From JAUYQR01 sp031377265 (GTDB lineage: Bacteria; Pseudomonadota; Alphaproteobacteria; Rhodobacterales; Rhodobacteraceae): a DNA stretch of 14,033 nucleotides. Location of the stretch: positions 1 to 14,033 of the forward strand of contig NZ_JANMET010000308.1 of the NCBI RefSeq assembly GCF_031377265.1. The letters are read 5' to 3'. Shown here piece after piece: positions 1 to 6,852 of the stretch (position 1 is its first letter; each line of letters starts with the position of its first letter). A model generated the notes under the pieces. It saw nothing but the letters and a program-made list of their open reading frames with translations, had not been told where the DNA came from and made no database searches. The translations under genes were made by a program, and so were the position numbers.

Positions 1-971
1 TGCAGGGCCGCGATGCCGAAACCGTGCTGAACCGGGTCAGTGCCAACTCCGTCTCCGTGCCGGTTGGCCACAACGTCTATACCCAGTGGCTGAACCATCA
101 AGGCGGCATCATCTCGGACCTGACGATCACGCGGACCGGCGAGGCGGAGTACCTGCTGATCACCGGCGACGTTCTACAATCGGTCACCACCTCATGGTTG
201 CGCCGCCAAACCAGCGAGCACGAGGTTTGCGCCGTGACCGATGTGACCTCGGCCTATACGATCCTGTCGCTGCAAGGCCCGCTGTCGCGCGACATTCTGC
301 AGGCGCTGTCGGGGGCCGATCTTTCGACCGATGCCGTGCCGTTCCGGCAAAGCCGCATGCTCGAGATTGGCCCGGTCAGCGTGCGGGCGGTGCGGGTGAC
401 CTACATGGGCGAGTTGGGGTATGAGCTGTACATCCCCACCGAATACTCCCACGCGGCCTATGAGGCACTGATCGCGGCGATCACGGCGGCGGGGGTGGAT
501 CCGGTGCATTGTGGGTTGGTGGCGCTGGAATCGTTGCGGCTCGAAAAGGGCTATCGTGATTTCGGGGTCGATATCGACAATACCGACACGCCACTGGAGG
601 CGGGCTTGGGCTTTGTCGTCGACCTCACCAAGCCCGATTTCATCGGCCGCGAGGCGCTGGTTGCAAAAAAGGCGGCAGGCCCCCTCAAGCGACGTCTGGT
701 GCAGTTCTTGCTGCAAGACCCGGGGCCGTTGCTCTTCGGCAACGAGCCGATCCTGTGTGACGGGGTCGATGTCGGCTATATCCGCGCTGGCGCATTTGGC
801 CCAACGCTCGGGGCTTCGGTCGGGTTGGGGATGGTCGAACATGCGCCGGGTGTGACGGCGGACTTTCTGCGCAACCACCGCTTCGAGATCGAGGTGAACG
901 ACCGCCGTATCGCCGCGACGCCGTCGCTGACACCAATGTATGACCCGAAAAGCGAACGGGTTAGGGGTTAG
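1..971 (+). CDS. Sarcosine/dimethylglycine dehydrogenase-like flavoprotein, C-terminal GcvT part (5' truncated)
   Basis: Only the C-terminal part is in the window. The reading frame is open from base 3 (QGRDAETVLNRVSANSV), so the gene starts upstream and the GTG at 24 is internal. The visible part is a GcvT/aminomethyltransferase fold. It carries the tetrahydrofolate-side signature GELGYELYIP near 409-438 and ALESLRLEKGYRDFG near 520-563, followed by NTDTPLEAGLGF. These phrases are typical of sarcosine and dimethylglycine dehydrogenases, in which an N-terminal FAD oxidoreductase demethylates an N-methyl amino acid and the C-terminal domain passes the one-carbon unit to folate. I infer the missing N-terminus is that FAD domain. 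A stand-alone GcvT is less likely, because the QGRDAE..NRVSAN opening normally follows an oxidoreductase domain. The gene ends in TAG and is followed after 16 bases by an amine oxidase, suggesting a shared transcript. The substrate is not certain. Confidence 0.85.
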   Translation, partial: QGRDAETVLNRVSANSVSVPVGHNVYTQWLNHQGGIISDLTITRTGEAEYLLITGDVLQSVTTSWLRRQTSEHEVCAVTDVTSAYTILSLQGPLSRDILQALSGADLSTDAVPFRQSRMLEIGPVSVRAVRVTYMGELGYELYIPTEYSHAAYEALIAAITAAGVDPVHCGLVALESLRLEKGYRDFGVDIDNTDTPLEAGLGFVVDLTKPDFIGREALVAKKAAGPLKRRLVQFLLQDPGPLLFGNEPILCDGVDVGYIRAGAFGPTLGASVGLGMVEHAPGVTADFLRNHRFEIEVNDRRIAATPSLTPMYDPKSERVRG

Positions 972-987
972 GGGAAGGCGGCGGCGA

Positions 988-2292
988 ATGGACAAACGCA
1001 ACGACAACCGACCCACCGTGATTGTGTTGGGCGCAGGCATGGCCGGCTTGGGTGCCGCGCGGGCACTGGCCGATGGCGGCGCTCGGGTCACGGTGATCGA
1101 GGCGCGCGGCAGGATCGGCGGGCGCACCCACACCAGCCGCCTCTGGCCGGACTTGGCCGTGGACATGGGCGCAAGCTGGATCCATGGCACCAAAGGCAAT
1201 CCCGTCACGGCGCTGGCCCGCACGCTGGGGCTGACATTGACGCCGACCAGCTACAAACGCTCCGCCACCTTTGACGAAACCGGGCAGGATGTCCCGTTCA
1301 ACAAATTGGCCAAGCATGCCATGAAGTTGGTCGAAGCCGCCCGCGACCGGATCGATGACAACGATCAGGATCTGTCGCTGAAGGACGCCGTTGAGGCATC
1401 AAAGGAATGGCAGGCGATCTCGCCGGAGGATCGGCGCATTTACCGCCTCGCGATCAACACCCGGATCGAACACGAGTATTCAGGCGACTGGAGCAGGCTT
1501 TCCGCGTGGTACTTTGATCAAGGCGTCGATTTTCCGGGCGACGAGGCTGTGGTGACCCCCGGCTTCGGCCCGATCCTCGCGCATCTTGGCCAAGGGATCG
1601 ACATCCGTCTGGGTGAGCCGGTTTGCGGCATTTCGCCTTCCCTCCACGGCGTCGAGATCACCACAACGCGCGGCACCCATCAGGCGGACAGCGTCGTCGT
1701 CACCCTGCCCTTGGGGGTTTTGAAATCGGGCAGCATCCGTTTTGCCGAAAGCCTGGAGCCGAAACGTCAGCGCGCCATTGACCGGCTGGAAATGGGCCTG
1801 CTGAACAAATGCGTGCTGCGGTTCGACCGCGCGTTCTGGCCCGAGGACATGGACTGGATCGACTTTCTCGGCCCGGTGGAGACGCTTTGGGCCGACTGGA
1901 CCAACTACCTGCCGGCGACCGGGCAGCCGCTGATTGTCGGCTTCAATGCAGCACGGATGGCGGAAAAGGTCGAGGCGCTGGATGACCGCGACACGACTGC
2001 CTCGGCGATGACAGCGCTCCGGGCGATGTTCGGCAGCAGCATTCCCGATCCGCGCGGCAGCCAGATCAGCCGCTGGCGCCAGGACCCCTTTGCCCTTGGT
2101 GCCTACTCTTTTCATGCCGTGGGCAGCAGCAGAAAGGATCGACGTGCGCTCTTTGGTTCCGACTGGGACGGGCGGCTGCATTTTGCGGGCGAGGCGACGT
2201 CGCGGGACCAACCATCCACCGTCCACGGCGCGCTGATGACCGGGCGCTTGGCCGCAGCAGCGATCCTCAATGGCGGTCGTCCCGCGGCCTGA
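988..2292 (+). CDS. FAD-dependent amine oxidase (polyamine/monoamine oxidase family)
   Basis: 434 residues, about the usual length for bacterial flavin amine oxidases. The N-terminus has the dinucleotide-binding motif VIVLGAGMAGLGAARAL (GAGMAG at residues 15-20), the ADP-ribose-binding Glu in VTVIEARGRIGGRT, and the family phrase DMGASWIHG. The C-terminus has SRWRQDPFALGAYSF and FAGEATS..PSTVHGALMTGR (about 398-420), which closes the FAD site. The family oxidises primary or secondary amines to imines or aldehydes with O2, giving H2O2. I see no signal peptide, so it is probably cytoplasmic. I chose ATG 988, which has a GGGGAAGG ribosome-binding site at 971-978. The longer in-frame ATG at 940 would overlap the previous gene and add a basic, unconserved leader. 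It probably forms an operon with the upstream demethylase-like gene. The substrate (polyamine or another amine) is not determined; the PAO/LSD1-like C-terminus is only suggestive. Confidence 0.88.
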   Translation: MDKRNDNRPTVIVLGAGMAGLGAARALADGGARVTVIEARGRIGGRTHTSRLWPDLAVDMGASWIHGTKGNPVTALARTLGLTLTPTSYKRSATFDETGQDVPFNKLAKHAMKLVEAARDRIDDNDQDLSLKDAVEASKEWQAISPEDRRIYRLAINTRIEHEYSGDWSRLSAWYFDQGVDFPGDEAVVTPGFGPILAHLGQGIDIRLGEPVCGISPSLHGVEITTTRGTHQADSVVVTLPLGVLKSGSIRFAESLEPKRQRAIDRLEMGLLNKCVLRFDRAFWPEDMDWIDFLGPVETLWADWTNYLPATGQPLIVGFNAARMAEKVEALDDRDTTASAMTALRAMFGSSIPDPRGSQISRWRQDPFALGAYSFHAVGSSRKDRRALFGSDWDGRLHFAGEATSRDQPSTVHGALMTGRLAAAAILNGGRPAA

Positions 2293-2374
2293 ACGGCTTG
2301 ACTGCGGGCAGTCCGCGTCAGGCGTGCCGCCTGGTGCGGCATACGCCATTCGAAGACGAGTGCCGTGCAATTTC

Positions 2375-2391
2375 ATTGAATGATTGTTCAA
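2375..2391. promoter_or_regulatory. TetR-type operator copy 1 (upstream of the TorF gene)
   Basis: ATTGAATGATTGTTCA followed by A. Within it TTGAA (2376-2380) and TTCAA (2387-2391) form an inverted repeat around a 6-base centre. It matches the site at 3834-3849 in 14 of 16 positions (ATTGAATGAnnGTTCA). A weak promoter fits on top of it: TTGTTC at 2384-2389, a 16-base gap, and TATCCT at 2406-2411. A bound protein would then cover the -35 box. The natural candidate binder is the BetI-like TetR protein encoded at 7973. The binding assignment is inference; the sequence match is seen directly. Confidence 0.6.
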
Positions 2392-2411
2392 GCAAACGAA
2401 TCGTGTATCCT
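2384..2411 (+). promoter_or_regulatory. Candidate promoter for the TorF gene
   Basis: TTGTTC and TATCCT are separated by 16 bases and lie inside and just after the operator. Both boxes are imperfect, so this is a weak call. If used, it would give a leader of about 200 bases before the TTG start at 2620. I recognise no riboswitch in that leader (2412-2619) and no supported gene. The in-frame ATG at 2380 sits inside the operator and would put a signal peptide about 80 residues into the protein. Confidence 0.3.
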
Positions 2412-2619
2412 TGCTGTTACAAGACTCGAAGGGATTCGCCAAAGTGAGCCCTCCCTCTCGCCCGTCGCGCTGCTGCCAGTCCTTCAAGGCGGAACCAAGA
2501 GGGTGCGCAAGGCTGGCATCCTGTCGTGGAAGCCTTTCGCGGGTCCTGATCGCCAGCGTTGCTCCAAGCCGCCACAACCGCCTGAATCAATCTGCACCGA
2601 CTTAGGAAAGGATCCTGCC

Positions 2620-3264
2620 TTGCGTCTTCTGGCCCTCACCGCCGCAACCCTTGCGTTGCCGACCATTGCCTTTGCCGAAACCCCCGCCGACGCCCCTGCC
2701 CTGACAGTTACCGGATCACTGACGTTTGCCTCACGCTACGTGTCGGACGGCATCGAGTACTCCACCGGAGCCGTCGTCCAGCCTTACATCGAACTGGGCT
2801 ATGCGGGCTTCTATGCCGGGATCTGGGCAACCAATGCCGAAGAAGACCTGCTCGGGGCAGACAGCGAGATCGACTACTACCTCGGATACCGGGACGAAGC
2901 TGGCACGTTCTATTACGACATCGGCTACGGCTACTACACTTACCCCGACGCTTCCGAGTTCAACTCAGGCGAAGTCCTTGTCAGTGGCGGGGTCGGACTG
3001 CAGGACACCGTGTACCTGACGGCTGCCTTTGCCTATTCCAACGAGTTCGATACGCTCGATAAATCCCTGAGGATCGACTATTACACTCCCATCACCGGTG
3101 TGGCGGTGGCGGCGCTCTACGGCAACAACGATAGCTGGAATTACTGGTCAGCGGGCGCCAGCTACGCGATCAACGATACGTTGTCTGCCGACGCAACCTG
3201 GCATGAGACCGACATCCCCGATGTCGACGGGCTGTTCGTCTTCAGCCTGACGACCTCGTTCTAG
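2620..3264 (+). CDS. TorF-family putative porin / Gcw_chp outer-membrane beta-barrel protein
   Basis: From the TTG at 2620 this is 214 residues. The first ~19 (LRLLALTAATLALPTIAFA) form a clear Sec signal peptide with an AFA cleavage site before ETPADAPA. The TTG is preceded by AGGAAAGGA (2604-2612) at good spacing, which is why I prefer it to the ATG at 2380. The mature part is rich in alternating aromatic strands (ASRYVSDGIEYS, YYLGYRDEAGTFYYDIGYGY, YNNDSWNYWSAGASYA-like) and ends in FVFSLTTSF. A terminal Phe is the usual C-terminal signature for outer-membrane barrel insertion. The SRYVSDGI..S opening is the hallmark of the Gcw_chp/TIGR02001 family, now named TorF putative porins, whose function is poorly known. 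The operator upstream matches the one before the ABC operon at 3962, suggesting co-regulated passage of the same solute across the outer membrane. Confidence 0.85.
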   Translation: MRLLALTAATLALPTIAFAETPADAPALTVTGSLTFASRYVSDGIEYSTGAVVQPYIELGYAGFYAGIWATNAEEDLLGADSEIDYYLGYRDEAGTFYYDIGYGYYTYPDASEFNSGEVLVSGGVGLQDTVYLTAAFAYSNEFDTLDKSLRIDYYTPITGVAVAALYGNNDSWNYWSAGASYAINDTLSADATWHETDIPDVDGLFVFSLTTSF

Positions 3265-3277
3265 GCAGCTTCAGGTG

Positions 3278-3305
3278 GGCGCAGCGGGATAGACCACGCT
3301 GCGCC
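3278..3305 (+). terminator. Inverted repeat after the TorF gene, possible terminator
   Basis: A perfect 9-bp stem, GGCGCAGCG (3278-3286) with CGCTGCGCC (3297-3305), around a 10-base loop, starting 14 bases after the TorF stop codon. No T-tract follows on either strand. It could therefore be a GC-rich terminator or a 3'-end stabilising hairpin rather than a canonical intrinsic terminator. Confidence 0.45.
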
Positions 3306-3368
3306 TGCGACCAAGGGGTCACCGGTGGGCGCATGCAGCAGGGATTGCCGGCAGAACCACATCAGGCA

Positions 3369-3755
3369 TTAGCAAAGCCCCCCAGCAGGTTCACCGTGTT
3401 GACCCCGATCTGTTCGATCGCACATCCTGCTTCCAGCTGGTCGGATGCCGTTGCGGAAGCAGACGCTGTCGCCCGCTTTGGCCGTGACCGCCCCGCCCTG
3501 GCCATCCACCATGGCGAAGGACCCCTCCAGCACCAGAATGAACTCGTCGCCGGGATAAGGGCCGAAAGCCCTTTGCATCGTCGTGGTATCCCAGACGCCG
3601 GCTGACGGCCCGGCCTCCTCGTCGGCAAAGTATTCGTGCACGTTCTGGCGCGGCAAGGGTGACTGAAAATCTGCCGGGTCAAGGTCCAGAGGCTGCAAGG
3701 CGATGCCAGCCGGACCGTTTCCATCAAGTCGGATCACTTGCTTCAGCATCTGCAT
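3369..3755 (-). pseudogene. Frameshifted, C-terminally truncated cupin-domain protein
   Basis: Minus-strand gene starting at ATG 3755 (MQMLKQVIRLDG), with GAGG at 3762-3765 as ribosome-binding site. About 104 residues read as a cupin of the Cupin_3/DUF861 type: QNVHEYFADEEAGPSAGVW, FGPYPGDEFILVLEGSFAMVD, AGDSVCFRNGI. Family relatives, as I recall them, continue with PTSWKQ or PISWKQ. Here that stretch (ACC AGC TGG AAG CAG) is present but one frame away, as if one base (a C on the coding strand, near 3443) were missing. In the observed frame the protein runs as unrelated sequence to a stop at 3369. Even after restoring the frame, a stop arrives about 11 codons after SWKQ, so the second half of the usual ~200-residue protein is also absent. 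The gene faces away from the ABC operon at 3962 across a shared operator, so it may once have belonged to the same regulon. A sequencing error could explain the shift but not the missing second half. Confidence 0.6.
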
Positions 3756-3803
3756 TCGTGGCCTCAGGATTCCGTCGTATTTTCTGCGGTCGGCGCAACA
3801 AAA

Positions 3804-3826
3804 GCTTGACTCAGGGGTACTGTCAA
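3804..3826 (-). promoter_or_regulatory. Candidate divergent promoter for the cupin gene
   Basis: Read on the minus strand there is a perfect TTGACA (plus-strand 3821-3826). It is followed after about 17 bases by a poor -10-like TTTTGT. It overlaps the plus-strand -35/-10 spacer, so the two promoters would be divergent and interleaved, with the operator just upstream of this -35 box. Confidence 0.3.
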
Positions 3827-3836
3827 TGAATTTATT
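3806..3836 (+). promoter_or_regulatory. Candidate promoter of the transporter/dehydrogenase operon
   Basis: TTGACT at 3806-3811 is a good -35 box. The -10 is uncertain: TTTATT at 3831-3836 matches 4 of 6 positions but at 19-base spacing, and AATTTA at 3829-3834 has 17-base spacing but a poorer match. Either choice puts the operator (3834-3849) on the -10/start region, a standard position for repression. Confidence 0.35.
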
Positions 3837-3849
3837 GAATGAACGTTCA
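3834..3849. promoter_or_regulatory. TetR-type operator copy 2 (upstream of the ABC operon)
   Basis: ATTGAATGAACGTTCA, containing the perfect 10-bp palindrome TGAACGTTCA (3840-3849). It differs from copy 1 (2375-2390) only at the two bases marked n in ATTGAATGAnnGTTCA. A second, overlapping inverted repeat, TCAAT (3823-3827) with ATTGA (3834-3838), lies on its left side. From memory, BetI-type TetR operators have a TTGAACGTTCAA-like core, which fits the BetI-like regulator encoded within this operon. That pairing is inference. Confidence 0.7.
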
Positions 3850-3961
3850 GTGAAATCTGTCGACCGGGGCCTGTCAAGTCCGGGCGCACCCGGCATCGGC
3901 ACAGATCACTCGGCAGGGACCGATCCGACGAGCGGGTCGGACAACAGGGGGAGTCTTTGGG

Positions 3962-5083
3962 ATGGACGTACTGGACCAGCTTGGTGCGATGAAGGAAGGC
4001 AAACTCAGCCGCCGGGCATTCAACCGGTCGCTGTTCGCCTTGGGGCTGATGCCGGTCACGGTGCCGCTTCTGCCGCACCGCGCCGCTGCCGCGCCCGAGG
4101 ATCAGGCGACCTGGTTCACCTGGGGCGGCTTCGACATTCCCGACTACTTTGATGAATATGTGGCCAAGCATGGCGAACTGCCGAACTTTGCCACCTACGG
4201 ATCGGCGGAAGAGGCGTTCAACAAGTTGCGGTCGGGCTTTGTGGCCGACCTGGTGTTGCCTTGCCTTTCGGATGTGCCGCGGTGGTCCAGCACAGGACTG
4301 TTCCAGCCCATCGACACCTCGCGTCTGTCGAACTGGCCCGACCAGATCCCGGAGCTGGGCAACGTCTCCTACAACATGGTGGACGCCAAGCAGTGGATGG
4401 TGCCCTGGGAATGGGGCCAGACCTCAATCGCCTACCGGACCGACCTGTTCGAGCTGCAGGGCGAGGAAAGCTGGGACATGCTGTGGGACGAACGCTATGC
4501 TGGCCGGCTGGGCAGCCTGGGTGGCGGTGGCGATGTCTGGTGGTGTGCTGCGATCAAGGCCGGTGTGCCGTTCGACCAGATCCACACCGACGAGGCTTTT
4601 GAGAAGATTTCGGCCGTCCTGCGGGCACAGCGTCCGCTGATCCGGGTCTATACCGACGACACCACCTCGCTCGATACCGCACTGGCGGCAGGGGAACTGG
4701 TGGCGACGCTGGCCTGGAACTCGACGGTAGTGTCGTTGACGGCTGCAGGCGTGCCGGTCAAATTCGCCCGGCCCAAAGAGGGCGCGCTGACCTGGGTTTG
4801 CGGGCTGATGCTGCACGCAGAGGCGCCGAAGATCGACCGCGCCTATGACGTCATCGACTCGCTGATCAGCGAGTCTGCCACGGTGGCGTTGATGCGGGGC
4901 TCGGGCTATGGCGGGCCGAACCGCAAGGCCTTTGCCCAGTTCACGGATGAAGAGCTGTCAGCGCTTGGGCTTGCGCGCAACCCGTTGGATATCCTGCAGT
5001 CCGGGCATTTTGGCATTCCGCAGTCGGCGGAATGGGACCAGCGCATGACCTCGACCTGGGAACAGATCAAGCTTGGCTTCTAG
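3962..5083 (+). CDS. Spermidine/putrescine-type ABC transporter substrate-binding protein, Tat-exported
   Basis: 373 residues. The start at ATG 3962 follows AGGGGGAG (3946-3953). A twin-arginine signal is visible: SRRAFNR at residues 16-22, a hydrophobic stretch (LFALGLMPVTVPLL) and an AxA-rich cleavage region near residues 40-44 before PEDQ. There is no lipobox Cys, so a soluble periplasmic protein is expected. The mature sequence is PotD/PotF-like: TWFTWGGFDIPDYFDEYVAKHG, GSAEEAFNKLRSG, and WMVPWEWGQTSIAYRTDLF, which corresponds to the hinge/ligand segment of the family. The many Trp residues (WEWG, DVWWC) suggest an aromatic cage for a cationic or quaternary-amine ligand; that is inference. 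It is the first gene of the eight-gene run, 39 bases ahead of the permease start. Relatives bind polyamines, but also betaines and other amines, so the ligand is open. Confidence 0.9.
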   Translation: MDVLDQLGAMKEGKLSRRAFNRSLFALGLMPVTVPLLPHRAAAAPEDQATWFTWGGFDIPDYFDEYVAKHGELPNFATYGSAEEAFNKLRSGFVADLVLPCLSDVPRWSSTGLFQPIDTSRLSNWPDQIPELGNVSYNMVDAKQWMVPWEWGQTSIAYRTDLFELQGEESWDMLWDERYAGRLGSLGGGGDVWWCAAIKAGVPFDQIHTDEAFEKISAVLRAQRPLIRVYTDDTTSLDTALAAGELVATLAWNSTVVSLTAAGVPVKFARPKEGALTWVCGLMLHAEAPKIDRAYDVIDSLISESATVALMRGSGYGGPNRKAFAQFTDEELSALGLARNPLDILQSGHFGIPQSAEWDQRMTSTWEQIKLGF

Positions 5084-5121
5084 GGCATGACCTGGGCAGC
5101 AGACAACGCCAAGGCGCGATC

Positions 5122-6030
5122 ATGACAGCGACGGATGTCCGCGCTGGCCGACGCACACGCCCAGGCGCCCTGACGCGTTTTCTGCACCGGCACGAAGGCT
5201 GGCGCGGCTATCTGCTTTTGGCGCCGGCGCTGATCCTGATGGCGGCGGCAATCCTGTTTCCGCTGGGGATGACACTGACCATGAGCACTTGGTCGCTGTC
5301 GGGCTACGATATCGACCAGACGCCCGGCGTTGGCAACTATGCCGCCATGGCGGAAAACCCGATGTTCCGCGTCCTGATCCTGCGAACGCTGACGATTTCG
5401 CTGACCTGCACGCTGTTCACCGTGATCCTTGTGTATCCGATGGCCTACTTCGTGGCCTTCCATACCTATCGCAACAAGGCACTCTGGTTGATCATCCTGA
5501 CCTTGCCATTCTGGACAAGCTATCTCTTGCGGGTCTTTGCCTGGAAGGTCGTGCTTGGCTATGAAGGCGTGCTGAACACCGGGCTTTTGTCGCTCGGCAT
5601 CGTGTTCGAGCCGGTGGCGGCGCTTCTGTACAGCCAGACGGCCGTGACCATCGTGCTGGCACATTCCTGGGCGGCATTCGCGATCCTGCCGATCTATGTC
5701 AGCTTGGAAAAGATCAACCGCACCTACCTGGAGGCGGCGGCTGATCTGGGCGATGGCCCGGCGCGCCGGTTCTGGCGGATCACCTTTCCCCTGTCGCTGC
5801 CGGGGGTCGTTGCGGCCTTCATCCTGATGTTCGTGCCGACGATGGGCGAATACATCACCCCGCTGATGGTCGGCGGCCCGGACAGCATGATGATCGGCAA
5901 CCTGGTGCAGACGATGTTCGGCCCGATGAACAACTGGCCTGCCGGGGCGGCGCTTGCGGTCGTGATGATGGTGACGATCGCGCTGGCTGGCCTGGTCTTC
6001 ATCGTTCTCAACAAATTGGTCCAGAGGTAG
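5122..6030 (+). CDS. ABC transporter permease (PotB/PotH type)
   Basis: 302 residues from ATG 5122, with AAGG at 5111-5114 as ribosome-binding site. The first membrane segment lies at about 30-52 (YLLLAPALILMAAAILFPLG), and several more follow to the C-terminus (VVMMVTIALAGLVFIVL). The cytoplasmic coupling loop that contacts the ATPase is clear at about 204-228: EAAADLGDGPARRFWRITF then PLSLPG, the classic EAA...G motif. PotB-like phrases include LPFWTSYLLRVFAWK and MGEYITPLMVGG. It acts in the inner membrane with the permease that starts 3 bases after its stop. An in-frame start further upstream (5032) would overlap the binding-protein gene and has no family support. Confidence 0.92.
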   Translation: MTATDVRAGRRTRPGALTRFLHRHEGWRGYLLLAPALILMAAAILFPLGMTLTMSTWSLSGYDIDQTPGVGNYAAMAENPMFRVLILRTLTISLTCTLFTVILVYPMAYFVAFHTYRNKALWLIILTLPFWTSYLLRVFAWKVVLGYEGVLNTGLLSLGIVFEPVAALLYSQTAVTIVLAHSWAAFAILPIYVSLEKINRTYLEAAADLGDGPARRFWRITFPLSLPGVVAAFILMFVPTMGEYITPLMVGGPDSMMIGNLVQTMFGPMNNWPAGAALAVVMMVTIALAGLVFIVLNKLVQR

Positions 6031-6033
6031 GCG

Positions 6034-6852
6034 ATGGCACGGTATGCAGGCTTTCACCGCCCGAACCGCCCGCTGGCCGTCTATGCGGCAGTGTTTTCGA
6101 TCATTCTTTACTTGCCGATCCTGTTCATCCCGATCTTTTCCTTCAATTCCGGCGTCTATGTGAAATTCCCGCTCGAGGGCTTCACCTTCAACTGGTATTG
6201 GGACCTCTTTCAACGCGAGCCGCTGCTGCAGGCGTTGTGGAACAGCGTGAGGGTCGCCTGCTTTGTCAGCGTCCTGTCCACGCTGATCGCCATTCCGGCG
6301 GCGCTGGCCATCGCGCGCTACCGCATGCCGGGCAAGACGCCTGCCGTCAGCTTCATCATGCTGCCTCTGGTGCTGCCGGGGCTGATCATGGGCGTGGCGC
6401 TTCTGACGCTGCTGAACCGGATGGGCGTCACCCTGTCGCTGGTAACGGTAACTATCGGGCACATGGTGATCTGCCTGCCTTACGCAATCTCGGTCCTGCT
6501 TCCCCGCTTCATCGGGTTCAACCGGTCGCTGGAGGAGGCCTCGGCCGATCTGGGCGAGCCGCCGTTGCGCACCTTCTGGCGGGTCACCCTGCCCTGCAAC
6601 ATGCCGGGGATCCTTGCCTGCCTTCTCATGACCTTCACCATCTCGTTCGATGAGTTCTTTATGGCCTTCTTCCTGAGCGGTGCGCAATCCACGCTGCCGA
6701 TGTACATCTGGGGCCAGCTGCGGTTTCCGCAGGACTTCCCCTCGCTTCTGGCGCTGTCGACACTGATCATACTGTTCAGCTTTGTGCTGATCTTTGCCAG
6801 CCTCCGGCTGGCAAAGATCGGGCAACCCGCACAACAGGAGACCGGGCGATGA
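6034..6852 (+). CDS. ABC transporter permease (PotC/PotI type)
   Basis: 272 residues, the usual PotC length. The first membrane segment is at about 15-36 (AVYAAVFSIILYLPILFIPIF), followed by SFN and a TFNWYWDLF segment as in PotC proteins. The EAA coupling loop is at about 167-191 (LEEASADLGEPPLRTFWRVT, then LPCNMPG). The ISFDEFF phrase near residue 203 is typical of this half of the importer. It starts 3 bases after the preceding permease stop, and its own stop overlaps the start of the ATPase gene (ATGA at 6849-6852), so translation is probably coupled. Confidence 0.93.
   Translation: MARYAGFHRPNRPLAVYAAVFSIILYLPILFIPIFSFNSGVYVKFPLEGFTFNWYWDLFQREPLLQALWNSVRVACFVSVLSTLIAIPAALAIARYRMPGKTPAVSFIMLPLVLPGLIMGVALLTLLNRMGVTLSLVTVTIGHMVICLPYAISVLLPRFIGFNRSLEEASADLGEPPLRTFWRVTLPCNMPGILACLLMTFTISFDEFFMAFFLSGAQSTLPMYIWGQLRFPQDFPSLLALSTLIILFSFVLIFASLRLAKIGQPAQQETGR

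Noticed and set aside
940..987. Longer amine oxidase start at ATG 940
   Set aside because: It overlaps the previous gene and adds a basic unconserved leader. ATG 988 has a good ribosome-binding site and puts the FAD motif at the normal distance.
2380..2619. N-terminal extension of the TorF protein from ATG 2380
   Set aside because: It would begin inside the operator and bury a clear signal peptide about 80 residues in. The TTG at 2620 has a strong ribosome-binding site.
5080..6834. 584-residue open frame on the minus strand across the two permease genes
   Set aside because: It is antisense to two clear permeases. The translation is a Gln/Arg/His/Asp-rich low-complexity sequence typical of the reverse complement of GC-rich membrane-protein genes, with no domain.
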